From assembly GCA_019448385.1 (NCBI GenBank), contig JAGTXO010000034.1:106001-170000 (forward strand): 64,000 bases of DNA. Direction: 5' to 3'. Origin of the DNA: Diacronema lutheri (Eukaryota; Haptophyta; Pavlovophyceae; Pavlovales; Pavlovaceae). The notes under the pieces were generated by a model, which saw only the letters and a list, made by a program, of their open reading frames with translations, was not told the DNA's origin and ran no database searches. The position numbers and the translations under genes were made by a program. Positions 54,904 to 63,909 of this stretch are shown piece after piece (within the stretch, counting starts at the first letter, position 1; every line of letters begins with the position of its first letter).

Positions 54904-55937
54904 GTTGGGTTGGGGAAGTCCACTCGCGAAAAAAAAAGGAAAAGCAGCCGAGCGGGAAGAGATGTCACGCACGCGTGCCGGCGGGCGCGCGGGCGGCGGG
55001 CCGGAGCTCGCAGTGGCCAATGCGGCCGATGCGCGTGTCGCGCGCTCGGCTGTGGGTGCATCATCAGCCGACGCACCCGGAGCCGAGCGCGCGACACGCG
55101 CTTCGGCCGACTCGCCGACTTCCGCATCGGAGGGCGCGCCGGCGGATGCGCCGGTGCGCGCGCCGGCCGCGCACGACGCATCGGACGGTGATGCTCATGA
55201 CGGCGACGGCGCGTTTCTCTGCAAGGTGCGCATGCTAAGCGGCCCGGCGACCGTAAGCGGCGCATCACCCCGCAGCTCATGCACGTGTGGGTATACCAGC
55301 GAGACGTGCTCGGATGGACGGCCAAGTACATCGCCGGCGCATCCGCCAGCGTGGGCGCGCGCGAGCCGGCCTCTTGGACGCCGGACGTCCCAGCCAATAA
55401 GCCAGCTCGGGAGCTGGCTTATTTTTGGCTCGTCGACCTCTTCCTCCTCCTCTGCCGCCTCCTCCTCGTCCGTCTGCGTGGGCGCGCGCGAGCCGGCGCG
55501 CCAGTGGGCGAGCTGTCGCCCCTCGGCTTGGCTTGGCGAGAGGCGCATGGGCGCCTTTGAGACGCGCCGGCCGACGAGCGGCTGTGCGCCACGCGCCTGG
55601 TCCACCGCACGCTCCACCACCCGAGCGGCCCGGCTCGACTTGTCGGCGCCCACCTTGTTGCGCGGCGCGGCCGGCGCGCGCACCGGCGCATCCGCCGGCG
55701 CGCCCTCCGATGCGGAAGTCGGTGAGTCGGCCGAAGCGCGTGTCGCGCGCTCGGCTCCGGGTGCGTCGGCTGATGATGCACCCACAGCCGAGGGCGCGAC
55801 ACGCGCATCGGCCGCATTGGCCACTGCGAGCTCCGGCCCGCCGCCCGCGCGCCCGCCGGCACGCGTGCGTGACATCATTCTCTTCCCGCTCGGCTGCTTT
55901 TCCTTTTTTTTTCGCGCTGGGACTTCCCCAACCCAAC
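54904..55937. mobile_element. Foldback element with approximately 270-bp inverted arms
   Basis: The left arm 54904-55172 and right arm 55665-55937 are near-perfect reverse complements. Outer ends are gttgggttggggaagtc at 54904 and its complement ending at 55937; inner ends lie at the shared gcgcgccggccgcgc block. The arms flank about 490 bp of unique sequence. No target-site duplication is obvious beside the ends. The layout matches foldback or MITE-like elements, or a local inverted duplication of a gene's 5' part. The arms contain an open frame starting ATGTCACGCACGCG in both orientations. An in-core hairpin (55396-55408 with 55411-55423) is followed by T5. Confidence 0.75.
55195..55878 (-). 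CDS. Possible 227-aa protein within the foldback element
   Basis: A continuous minus-strand frame from ATG 55878 (second ATG at 55875) runs through the right arm into the core and stops at 55195. The N-terminal 70 residues are Ala/Gly/Arg/Asp-rich. The core part has normal-looking sequence: VVERAVDQARGAQPLVGRR, then PTQTDEEEAAEEEEEVDEPK and SLVYPHVHELRGD. I recognise no transposase or other family. The left arm repeats the same N terminus on the plus strand and runs on into different sequence, so one of the two is a rearranged copy. It may be a remnant or not translated. Confidence 0.35.
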   Translation of the reverse strand: MMSRTRAGGRAGGGPELAVANAADARVAPSAVGASSADAPGAERATRASADSPTSASEGAPADAPVRAPAAPRNKVGADKSSRAARVVERAVDQARGAQPLVGRRVSKAPMRLSPSQAEGRQLAHWRAGSRAPTQTDEEEAAEEEEEVDEPKISQLPSWLIGWDVRRPRGRLARAHAGGCAGDVLGRPSEHVSLVYPHVHELRGDAPLTVAGPLSMRTLQRNAPSPS

Positions 55938-56671
55938 CAGGGAATGAGATTTCGGGGCGAAATACAAATTTGCCATTTCGCCCCCCGAAATTTCGCCCCG
56001 AAATGGGGCGAATTTCGGTTTTCTTTCGGGGGGCGAAATTTCGGGCGAATTTTGCCCCGAAATCCGTTTCGGGGCGAAATTCGGGGCGAATTTCGCCCGG
56101 CAGCATTCGCAGCAACGGCCCATATGTACACATACTAACGTCGCGCGATGTTCATGTTGTCATGCTCAAGGCGGCGTGGGCGGGATGAAGCCGCCACCTG
56201 CGAGTCACAGTCGACTCGCAGAAGCGCGACTCATCGGCAGCGCGACGGAGCACCGTGCAAAAGGTCTTCAAGTCGGGCAGCCTGCCGGTCAAGGTCTTGT
56301 TTGAGGACGGAATGTGCCGCTGCTGCCTCGAGGCTGACACCTACGGCGTCACCGGTGGGCGGCTCTGGGCCCTCGTCCCACGCTCGCCGATCGCGCACGG
56401 GACCCTTTGGAGCGCTGACGCGGGGCGCGTCGTGATTGACGACTCCGAGTATGCAGCATGACACTGAATTTTTCGCCCCCCGAAATTTCGCCCCCCGAAA
56501 TTCGCCCCCCGAAATTTCGCCCCGAAATGGTCATTTCGCCCCGAATTTGGCCCGAAATTTCGCCCCCCGAATTTCGCCCCGAAACGGAACCCAAAACCGG
56601 CATTTCGTTTCGGGGCGAATTCGGGGGCGAAACGTTTCGCCCCGAAATTTCGCCTCATTCCCTGCCAACGC
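55938..56671. mobile_element. Second inverted-repeat element with ttcggggcgaaa clusters
   Basis: Two A/T-richer clusters, 55940-56098 and 56465-56665, are built from many copies of the palindrome-like unit tttcgccccgaaa in both orientations. The outer ends mirror each other: cagggaatgag at 55938 and ctcattccctg at 56659-56669. Between them lie about 360 bp with normal composition and a short open frame (56255-56461). It abuts the first element directly. This looks like a foldback transposon with subterminal repeats, but I see no transposase. Composition differs sharply from the rest of the window. Confidence 0.6.
56255..56461 (+). CDS. Orphan exon-like frame inside second element
   Basis: A 68-codon frame with strong GC third positions reads like a folded domain end (VFKSGSLPVKVLFEDGMCRC, GGRLWALVPRSP, VVIDDSEYAA) and stops at 56461. 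There is no ATG near its start. An acceptor-like caaaag at 56258-56263 could begin an exon, but I could not find a convincing upstream exon. No family is recognised. It may be a captured gene fragment. Confidence 0.35.
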   Translation: MQKVFKSGSLPVKVLFEDGMCRCCLEADTYGVTGGRLWALVPRSPIAHGTLWSADAGRVVIDDSEYAA

Positions 56672-56710
56672 GTACTACTCATATGAGGATAACAAGGGTC
56701 CCAGAGAGAC

Positions 56711-57348
56711 TTACATGTCCTCAAGCGTGTACGTCTGTGTCTCCACGTGAGAAAGGCCGCTGACCGCGCCAAGCTTGTCGAGGAAAGCGGCTTCGCCAGC
56801 AAAGCCGTCCGCCTCGAACGCGCCAAACTTGTCCGCATTGACTTTCGTGATGATTTTGAAGTCGCGGCAGCCGCCGCATACGACGCGCTGAACGCTCACA
56901 ACACCATCCACGCCCTTCAGCTCGGCCAGATGCTCTATGCACGTCGCGTCGCAGCAAGGGCAGCGCAGCAGGAGCGTGAGGGCATTGCGCGTGACTCGCA
57001 CGCGCCCATCGCCTCGCGCGGCCTCGCACGCGCGCTCGCACTGGAGCGTGCGCGTGCAGCAGCAGCGGCGCCTCGTGTGAGCGCGAGCGGCGGCATGCTC
57101 ACCTGCGAGCAGCTGCTGCGCGGCCTGCAGCGAGGCCTTGTCGTCGTCCATTGACCACTTGCAGCGGACCTCGCGTGCAACGTGGTGGAACTCGACACTG
57201 TGCGGACAGGCGGGCGCCGCGATAGGATGGCGTGGCTTGCAGCGTGAGCGGCGCGCGCATCCCCAGGTGAAGGGACGGAGGTGGGTGACCGCAGCCGCAT
57301 CACATCTCTTCCTCCCTACAGCGCTCACCCACGCGTGAGGACGCCCAT
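56711..57348 (-). CDS. Small conserved-looking Cys-containing protein, three exons
   Basis: Exons: 57348-57329 (20 nt only), 57197-57103 and 56934-56711; phases agree and give 112 residues. The sequence starts MGVLTRGVEFHHVAREVRCK, followed by WSMDDDKASLQAAQQLLAEH, VQRVVCGGCRDFKIITKV and FLDKLGAVSGLSHVETQTYT. It reads as a compact alpha/beta protein of two halves with a CGGC pair. I recall similar uncharacterised proteins in algae but cannot name a domain, so no function is assigned. Introns are GT-AG: 57198-57328, and 56935-57102 with donor GTGAGC. The three-exon model is supported by removal of an Arg/Cys-rich stretch that would otherwise interrupt the protein. The CGGC pair could be redox or metal binding (inference). 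Confidence 0.65.
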
Positions 57349-57447
57349 CGTTTGATTCGTTTCTCCTCTGCCGAACAATCTAGGCCAGCGAACTTTCCAG
57401 AACGCTCCTGACGGCGCGCACGGCGCACGGCTCCGAGGCCGTCTCGA

Positions 57448-60400
57448 TCACTTGGACGTGAGCTCGCGGACGCCGCGCCAGCCGGGTGGCGGCGCGAGCG
57501 ACCGGCGCTCCATGTACGTGAGTAGCGTCGTCGATGGGCCGTCGCCAGGCACGAGCGCGAGCGCCTCGCGGAAGAGGCGCGCCGCGCTGCGCCAGTCGCC
57601 GAGCAGGTAGGCCGCAAGCGCGCGCGCGTGCGTCGCGCCAAAATCGGGCGGGCATGCGCGCCGGAGGGAGAATATGGCCTCGACCGCTGCTCGATTGGGC
57701 GGCGTGCGGCGAGCGCGCGCGCGCCGGCCGCACGTGCGCGCGTGAGCGGCGGCGAGCGGCGCGCGCACGCGTGCTGTGGGCGTGCGCAGCGGCGTAGCGC
57801 GGGCAACGCGAGCGCCGGCAGGCAGCGCGCCTGGCGGTGCGTCGGGCGAGCACGCGGCGAGCTGCGCGCACAGGCATCAACGCGGTCGCGGTACGTGAGG
57901 CTGGCGTCGTCGTCGGCGCATGCGCTCTCATCGGCGCCGACGGAGCGGCCCGACTTCCAGTGGCGCTGCGTGTCGATCCAGCGCTCGGTCAGCGCGGCGG
58001 CCGCGCGCACATTGGCCGCGTCAAGCGCGATGTCGTACGTGTACAGCGTCATCGGCTCCTTGGAGCCCTTCACGGTCACGACGTCCACCTTGCGGCAGAG
58101 CGCCGCACGTCGCGGCGACAGTAGATCGTAGACCTGTCGTCGAGTTGGCGCGACACATGGCGGCCGGAAGCGAGCCGGACGTCAGCGCGCCCGCCCGCTC
58201 GCCCGCACGCGCTGCGGCGCGCACCGTCGTGCCCGTCGGAACGGAGCGCGCGGCGCGGCGATGAGCCGGCGCGCGCTGCAAGGGCGCGCAGCAGCGCGCG
58301 CACGTCGCTCGAGAAGAGGAGGGGCACGCGGTACTGCTTGGTCGCCGCCTCGAGGCGGCTGGCGAGGTTGACGTTTGGCGAGAGGTATGACGCGTCAATC
58401 TTGAGGTCTGAGCCGATCGCGCCCTCGATCGCCCAGCCCGAGTGCAGGCCGTAGCCCATGCTGATCTCGTAGCCGGGCGAAGCTCGCTGCAGCTCGGCGC
58501 GCTGCGAGAGCTGCGCGATCTGATCATTCCCCTTGATGAGCAGCGGCGCAAGCGCAAAGGCCGCGACCGCGCAGTCCGCCGTCGTGTGACCCGTGCCACC
58601 CGTTAGCGCCTCAACCTCGCTGCCGCGCGGCAGGACCGCGCCCGAGTCTGTCGCCGACTTGAGCGGCCAAACGACGAGCCACGCCTCGCCAATGTTCTTG
58701 TTGCACGAGCCTGCATGGCCATGCACCACCTTGTGCACGACGCCCGCGACGTGGTTGACGAAAAGCATGATCGACTCTTGCAGGCAGTCCGTGAGGAGCG
58801 CGAACTGGAAGACGACCACAAAGCTGCACACGGTAGAGTCACGCCGGCGCCGCACGTGCGCGAGAGCGAGGCACGAGCGCGGTCGGTATGGACCACGCGC
58901 CGCGCGGCGGCGCGAGGTTGCGGCGCACGAAGCGGGGCGCGCGTGCGCTCTCGAACTGTGGCGCGCGGCCGCGCTTGCGCGCAAATGTGCAGCACTGCTC
59001 ACCCCGCGCGCGCGCTGGGCGCGCGCCGCGGCGAGGTTGGGGGGGGGGTGGGGGGTTGGGGGGGGTGGGGGGGGTGGGAGGGGGGGGGGGGGGGGGGGGG
59101 GGTGGGCTGAGGCGCGTGAGCGCTCGCAAGCGCACCCAAAGATGGCGTGGATGCGAGTGCCGGGCATTCGCGTGTTGAGCTGGCCGTCGCGCGACGCGAG
59201 GTTCGCGCCGATGATCCGCCCGCCCGCGTCGCCAAAGCCGATGCGCAGCAAATCGCCGATCTTGCTGATCGAGCGCTTGAGCCCGCCAGCCTCGTCTTTT
59301 GCACCGCCGCCACCGCCGCCACCACCGCCTTCGCCGTCGCCATCCGCGTCGTCGCCCTGCCCGCCAAGCCGGGCGAGCGGGTTCTTGGCAAAGTCGCGCA
59401 TCATCGCCATGATCGCCTCGATCGGCTCGATGCAGTACCTGCGCGGCCGTGGCGTGCGCACGCGCAGGGGCGAGAGGTGGGCCGGTGTCATGGTTTGGCG
59501 CGCGCGAGCGCGAACCGCGCGCGCGCCGCGAGCCGTGCGGAATGGCGCCACGGCTGGTGGCGCGGCGCGCGTTGCGCGCGCTGCGCGCGCGTGACGCGCT
59601 CGAGTGGCGCGCCACGCGCGGCGCGCGCGGCGCGCGCACGTGTTGGACGAGGCGGAGAAGAGGTACGCGCCGAGAGCAAAGAGAACGACGAGCACGACAG
59701 TTGCGGCCGACTTGAGCCGCGCAGCTGCACGCACGTCATCGCTTAGGTCGAAGCGTGCGACGATCTCCGGCGCGCCGGGCAGGAGCGACGAGGCGTAACG
59801 GACGTGCGCCACCTCCTGGCGGCGGTACGGGCGTGCGAGGTAGTTTGTGTCGGCGGATGGGAACGACACGGGCGAGCCCGGCAGCTCGAGCTGCACGACG
59901 CCATCGAAGGCGCGCAGCCGCTCGTAGGCGAACGAGATGGGCCCACTCAGGTCGAGCGAAGGCGTGAGGGCGCCCGACCCGCCGCCCGCGGCACCTCCAT
60001 GGACATGCGCGGCGACGAGGCCCTCGACGACGCGGATTGCCTGCAGCCGCCGGTCGTCGCTCTCAAGCAGCTCATGCCGGTTGAGCATCGAGAAGCCGAC
60101 GAGGAACGCGAGGCAGCCGATGATCGTGTTCTGCGTCAGCTTCTCGGCGAGCAGCCGGCCCGTGTGCGACGTCGCCGTCTGTGCGCGCGCGCGCGCGCGC
60201 GCGACGGGCGAGGATGCACCGGTGGCGAGGCGGCAATCGTGCGCGCGCGCAAGGCGGCGCGCCCAAGCAGCGAGCGCACGCGAGAGTCGCACGCCGCGCG
60301 CAAGCCGGCCCGCCTTGGCGCCGAGCATCGCGATGCGGCCGGCACGCGCGGCGACGGTCTGCGACGCGGCGGTGAGCGCGTTCTTCGGGTCGGCGGACGA

Positions 60401-61246
60401 GACAGTGGCGAAGAATCCAATGAGTGGGTCCATTACGAAGGGCATATCGACCACGAGCGACACCGTCGCGAGCGCGTCGAGCCAGAAGAAGAAGGACCAC
60501 CTGAACGCCGGCCGCGCCCATGCGCGCGCGCCGAGCTCGACCGCAAACATTGCAAACGCGAGCACGGTGAGCGTGATGAAGCCAACGTCGGCCTCGACGG
60601 GCGCGGCCGCGAGGCGCACGTCGGGCGCAAAGAGCACAAACACCGTGACCACCGTCGTCCACGCCGTCCAAGCATCCGAGTCGAGCGCGCCAAGCACGCG
60701 CGCCTTGCGCCGCTCGGCCGGCGGCAGCGCGGCAAGCGTCGATTCGTGCGCGTGGCGCGCGGCCGCGCGCGCGCGCGACGCGGCGGCCGTGGGCGAGCCG
60801 AGGGATGCAAAGCCGCGCGAGCGCGATGTTGTCGACGAGCGCGCCGGTGTCGACGGCGAGCACGCTCCGCCGTACCCGCCCTTGGCGTCGGCGCCCGACG
60901 TGCGCTCGCGCATCGCAAAGTGCGATTGGAGTGTGAACGCGCGCGTGAGGCGCTTCGAGGGGCTTGCGCACGAGCTTGGACTGCACGGCGCACCGGGTGA
61001 CGTGTCAAGCACCGCCCACGCGTCAAGCGCTCCGTCCGGCGACGCGCGCGCCGCGGCGTGTGGTCCGCGCGCTGCGCCATGCGCGCGCGACGGCGTGGAC
61101 CACCCTGGCGGCGACGGCGGGAGCACGGCTGCGGTTCGAAGCTCATACGCGCTTGCTGGCCGTGCGATTGCGCGGTCGCTGTGCGGCGCGGCGCCGCCGT
61201 CGGGCGGCAGCGCGATCGCGGCTGGGGGAGTGGCGCTGGTGTGCAT
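57448..61246 (-). CDS. Voltage-sensor/class III adenylyl cyclase-like fusion, five exons
   Basis: Exons: 61246-59640, 59438-59136, 58823-58304, 58133-57882 and 57678-57448, about 970 residues. The last junction is the least certain. Residues 1-170 are disordered. Residues about 185-330 hold four helices like a voltage-sensor domain, the last with Lys/Arg every third residue (KAGRLARGVRLSR). Helices near 375 and 515-533 bracket an extracytoplasmic segment. SSNTYCIEPIEAIMAMMRDF leads into a cyclase homology domain: RIHAIFGFVVVFQFALLTDC, NKNIGEAWLVVW, SYLSPNVNLASRLEAATKQY, YDLLSPRRAALCRKVDVVTV and KGSKEPMTLYTYDI. The C terminus (AAYLLGDWRSAARLFREAL, DGPSTTLL, PPGWRGVRELTSK) is typical of protist cyclases. 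The first metal Asp (DIRxFT) is Val and the second is Glu, so catalysis is doubtful. Asn and Arg of the transition-state pair remain. Intron 2 is poly-C on the sense strand. Confidence 0.85.
59041..59102. repeat. Poly-G tracts (poly-C on the cyclase sense strand)
   Basis: G runs, the longest 23 nt at 59080-59102, lie in intron 2 (58824-59135) of the minus-strand cyclase-like gene. Confidence 0.9.
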
Positions 61247-61719
61247 TCGCACCACAAACCCCGGAAGGGTTGAGATCAGAGATCTGGTGGCGCGAAAGCG
61301 CCTCTTTTCAAATGGGGGCCGTTTCGGCTCTACATGGGCTGGCGCGGGTCGGTGCCGCGGCCCGCGGGCCGCGGTGCCCATGGACGCGTGCTGCGTGGGC
61401 GGCCTCCACGCCGATGTGGGTGTGAGCGTCTGGCGGCGTCTGCGGCTGCGGGCTACACGAGCGCAGAATGAGAGCTCGCACGCGCAGCACGGATTCGGCC
61501 TCAGGCACGTGGGTCTGAGGCTCTCAGCGTCTGGCGGGCGGTGGCGGCGCCTGCGCGGCGACAAAACTGCGCGGCGACAACTGCCCGCCGCGCAGCAGAT
61601 GTGGTCGCGGGCGCTTGTCGGAAATCTGAGTACAAACCTGAGTCGTCGACGCCCCTCATCTCGGGCCGCTCGTCCGAGCTCCCGGCCGTCGGCCGCTCCA
61701 CCGGCCTGATCGGACGGTT
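61247..61719. other. Intergenic region upstream of cyclase-like gene
   Basis: 473 bp between the PcfJ-like gene's stop and the cyclase-like ATG, both minus strand. It should hold the 3' end of the former and the promoter of the latter. It has a small direct repeat (tgcgcggcgacaaaactgcg, about 61552-61580) and no convincing reading frame or RNA gene. Confidence 0.4.
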
Positions 61720-63909
61720 TCAGATGCGGCCCGTACGCGCAAACTCGTCGGGCGCGATCGGCACCTCGACGCGCGAGTAGCAGTCCCACGTGCCCAGGTT
61801 GACGTCGTTCGCCTCGCACCAGCGCGAGACCCAATAGAAGGCGTCCGCGGACGGGATCGTGCGCGGGCGTGGCCCCTCCGCCTGCCGGACAACGTCGCCC
61901 TCGCGCAGGTGCCATACTTCAACAAGGCAGCGATGCACGATGGCGCCCTCCGCCGGCCGCGCGTACGTGAGCGACCAGAAGGACGAGACGCGCTGCCGCG
62001 CGCGCGAGATGTACTTCACCTGCGAGTCGACCTTGTTCTGCAGGCAGTTGTTCAACGCGCGCCCCTCGTAGAGCAACCGGCGGAGCGAGCGGATTTCCGT
62101 CATCGCGACGGTCACGGGCTCCGAGCCGCGCTCGTTGGGCCCGCCCAGCGTATACGCCCCCTTTTGTCCGCCATGCGCGGGCGAATCGTAGGGCACGCGC
62201 AGCCTCGTGCCCGCCGGGATGGTCGCGCCCTCGACGAAGAGGGGCGAGAGGCCCGTCGGGTTGGGCTCGAACTCCTCGTCGTCTGCCGGGTCGCCCCCGA
62301 GCTCGATCGCCGCGCCGAGCGCCCACGTGTCGAGCGCGCCGAGCACGCGCTTGGGCGTGCGCCCGCCCATTTCAAAATCGGCGCGCGCCGCGCGCTGCTC
62401 GCACGCGTAATCGAGGAGCGCACGCGCCTGCAGTTCGCCGCCCGCGTCGAGCTCGCGCTCGTGCGTCTTCACCCACAGGAGGACGGACTGGGCGAAGGCC
62501 TCGGATTGCTCCGACGGCGCGATCGCGCCGCCGATCCGCGCGCCGCACGCCGCCGCGATCGCCCACGCGGGCAGGCCGAGCGCGCGGCACTGCGCCTCGC
62601 GCCACGCGTGCAGCGGCGACAGCCGCGCAAGGGCCTCGGCGGCGAGGGGCGACAGCGGCGCAGCGACGCCGTCGCCGTGCGCGACGGCGGCGTCGAGGCC
62701 GACGGCCGCTGCGGCGGACGCGGCGATCGCCGCCGAAACGGACGGCGGCGCCGCCGGCTCGGCGCCGGCCGCGCCGGCCGCGCCGGCCGCGCCGGTCGCG
62801 CCGGCTGACGGTGCGAGGAGAGCGGAAAATTCCTTCGCCTCGCGCTTCGTCACGGCATAACCGCGCAGCGCGCGGCCGAGCGCGTCGCGCACGGAGGCCT
62901 CGCCCGCACCGCACGCGACGAGCGCGCCGAAGAAGGCGCACGCCACGCGGTGGCTCGCTTCCGCGCACGGCGGCGCGCGCGCGGCGGAGACGCGCGCCGC
63001 GTACGTCGACGCCGAGGACGCGCCGACGAGGCGAAGCAGCGACGCAGCGGCGCCGCCCATCGCCGGACTCGGCCGGACGCCGCCACTGCCGCTGCCACCG
63101 CCGCCGGCGCCGCCGCCGCCGCCGCCGCTCGCGCCGCGCCGACCGCGCGGCGCGAGCGCCGCGTGGTCTGCGTGTGTCAGCGCGCCGTGCAACGCCCGTG
63201 GCGTCTCGAATCGTTCCAGAAGGTGCGCTTGCAGGGAGCGGGAGATCGCCTCGGGCGAATGCGGCGCGGGCGGCGCGCGCCACTCGGCGAGCGGGCGCAC
63301 CCAACGCGACGCGGGCGCCCACGCCGCCAGCCGGCCGAGCGCGAGCACGAGCAGCTGCTCGATTTCGCACGCACGCGCCGCCTCGCTGAGCCGCACGCCG
63401 CCCGCGAGCCAGTCGTCGTCGGCCGGCGCGCGCCCGTCGGCGAGCGCGGCGGCGGCGCGCGCGCGCTCGGGCTCGACCTCGATGCCGCGCGGCACGCGCA
63501 CGAGCGCGCCCGGCGCGCGCTGCGCCACCGCGCCGACGAGCTCGGCGAGCGCGGGCTCGGCGGCGCCGACGGCGTCGCGCAGCGCAGCCGCGAGCCGCGG
63601 CGCGCGCGCGTCCGACGAGAAGTCGGCGAGCTGCTCGGAGAGATTGATGGCGCACGCGGTCACGAGCGCCTGCCGCGCAAGCAGCAGCGCGCGCGTGGCG
63701 AGCGCCGCCGTCGCCGACGACGGCGTGAGCGGCGCATCGGCGGCGGCGTCGTCGCCGCTCGCCAGCGCGCGCGCGCGCGCGCCGGCGCGCGCGCGCGCGC
63801 AGCGCGTGCCGCGCGGCAACGTCACCACGCGCCGCCCGAGTGCGGTTGCGGCGCGTGGCGACGAGCTCGCCACGCCCGCCGCGAGCAGCGCGAGGAGCAC
63901 CGCGCGCAT
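61720..63909 (-). CDS. PcfJ-like-domain protein with N-terminal targeting leader
   Basis: A single-exon frame of 729 residues from ATG 63909 (the frame is open to a GTG at 63933). Residues 1-18 form a signal peptide (MRAVLLALLAAGVASSS), followed by an Arg/Ala-rich, acid-poor stretch, as in bipartite plastid leaders of algae with secondary plastids (inference). The middle is Ala-rich helical sequence. Residues about 600-690 match the PcfJ-like pattern: LRRLLYEGRALNNCLQNKVD, YISRARQRVSSFWSLTYA, CLVEVWHLREGDVVRQAEGP and AFYWVSRWCEAN. PcfJ domains are known from bacterial mobile elements and from some algal proteins; their biochemical role is not established. Third-position GC and length support a real gene. 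The domain call rests on the (L)xxEGxxLxNCL...S...SL...VEV...V.Q..G spacing. Confidence 0.75.
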   Translation of the reverse strand: MRAVLLALLAAGVASSSPRAATALGRRVVTLPRGTRCARARAGARARALASGDDAAADAPLTPSSATAALATRALLLARQALVTACAINLSEQLADFSSDARAPRLAAALRDAVGAAEPALAELVGAVAQRAPGALVRVPRGIEVEPERARAAAALADGRAPADDDWLAGGVRLSEAARACEIEQLLVLALGRLAAWAPASRWVRPLAEWRAPPAPHSPEAISRSLQAHLLERFETPRALHGALTHADHAALAPRGRRGASGGGGGGAGGGGSGSGGVRPSPAMGGAAASLLRLVGASSASTYAARVSAARAPPCAEASHRVACAFFGALVACGAGEASVRDALGRALRGYAVTKREAKEFSALLAPSAGATGAAGAAGAAGAEPAAPPSVSAAIAASAAAAVGLDAAVAHGDGVAAPLSPLAAEALARLSPLHAWREAQCRALGLPAWAIAAACGARIGGAIAPSEQSEAFAQSVLLWVKTHERELDAGGELQARALLDYACEQRAARADFEMGGRTPKRVLGALDTWALGAAIELGGDPADDEEFEPNPTGLSPLFVEGATIPAGTRLRVPYDSPAHGGQKGAYTLGGPNERGSEPVTVAMTEIRSLRRLLYEGRALNNCLQNKVDSQVKYISRARQRVSSFWSLTYARPAEGAIVHRCLVEVWHLREGDVVRQAEGPRPRTIPSADAFYWVSRWCEANDVNLGTWDCYSRVEVPIAPDEFARTGRI

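Noticed and set aside
55396-55427. Bacterial Rho-independent terminator
   Set aside because: The surrounding genes have spliceosomal introns and there is no bacterial-type gene ending here; kept only as a hairpin observation.
54961-56188. Plus-strand frame running through both arms of the foldback element
   Set aside because: It reads the left arm in sense and the right arm in antisense, then the palindrome cluster; more likely a by-product of the inverted repeat than a gene.
60181-60230. Extra intron in exon 1 of the cyclase-like gene at the CGCGCG tract
   Set aside because: The candidate donor and acceptor differ in phase and would break the frame, while the unspliced frame stays open.
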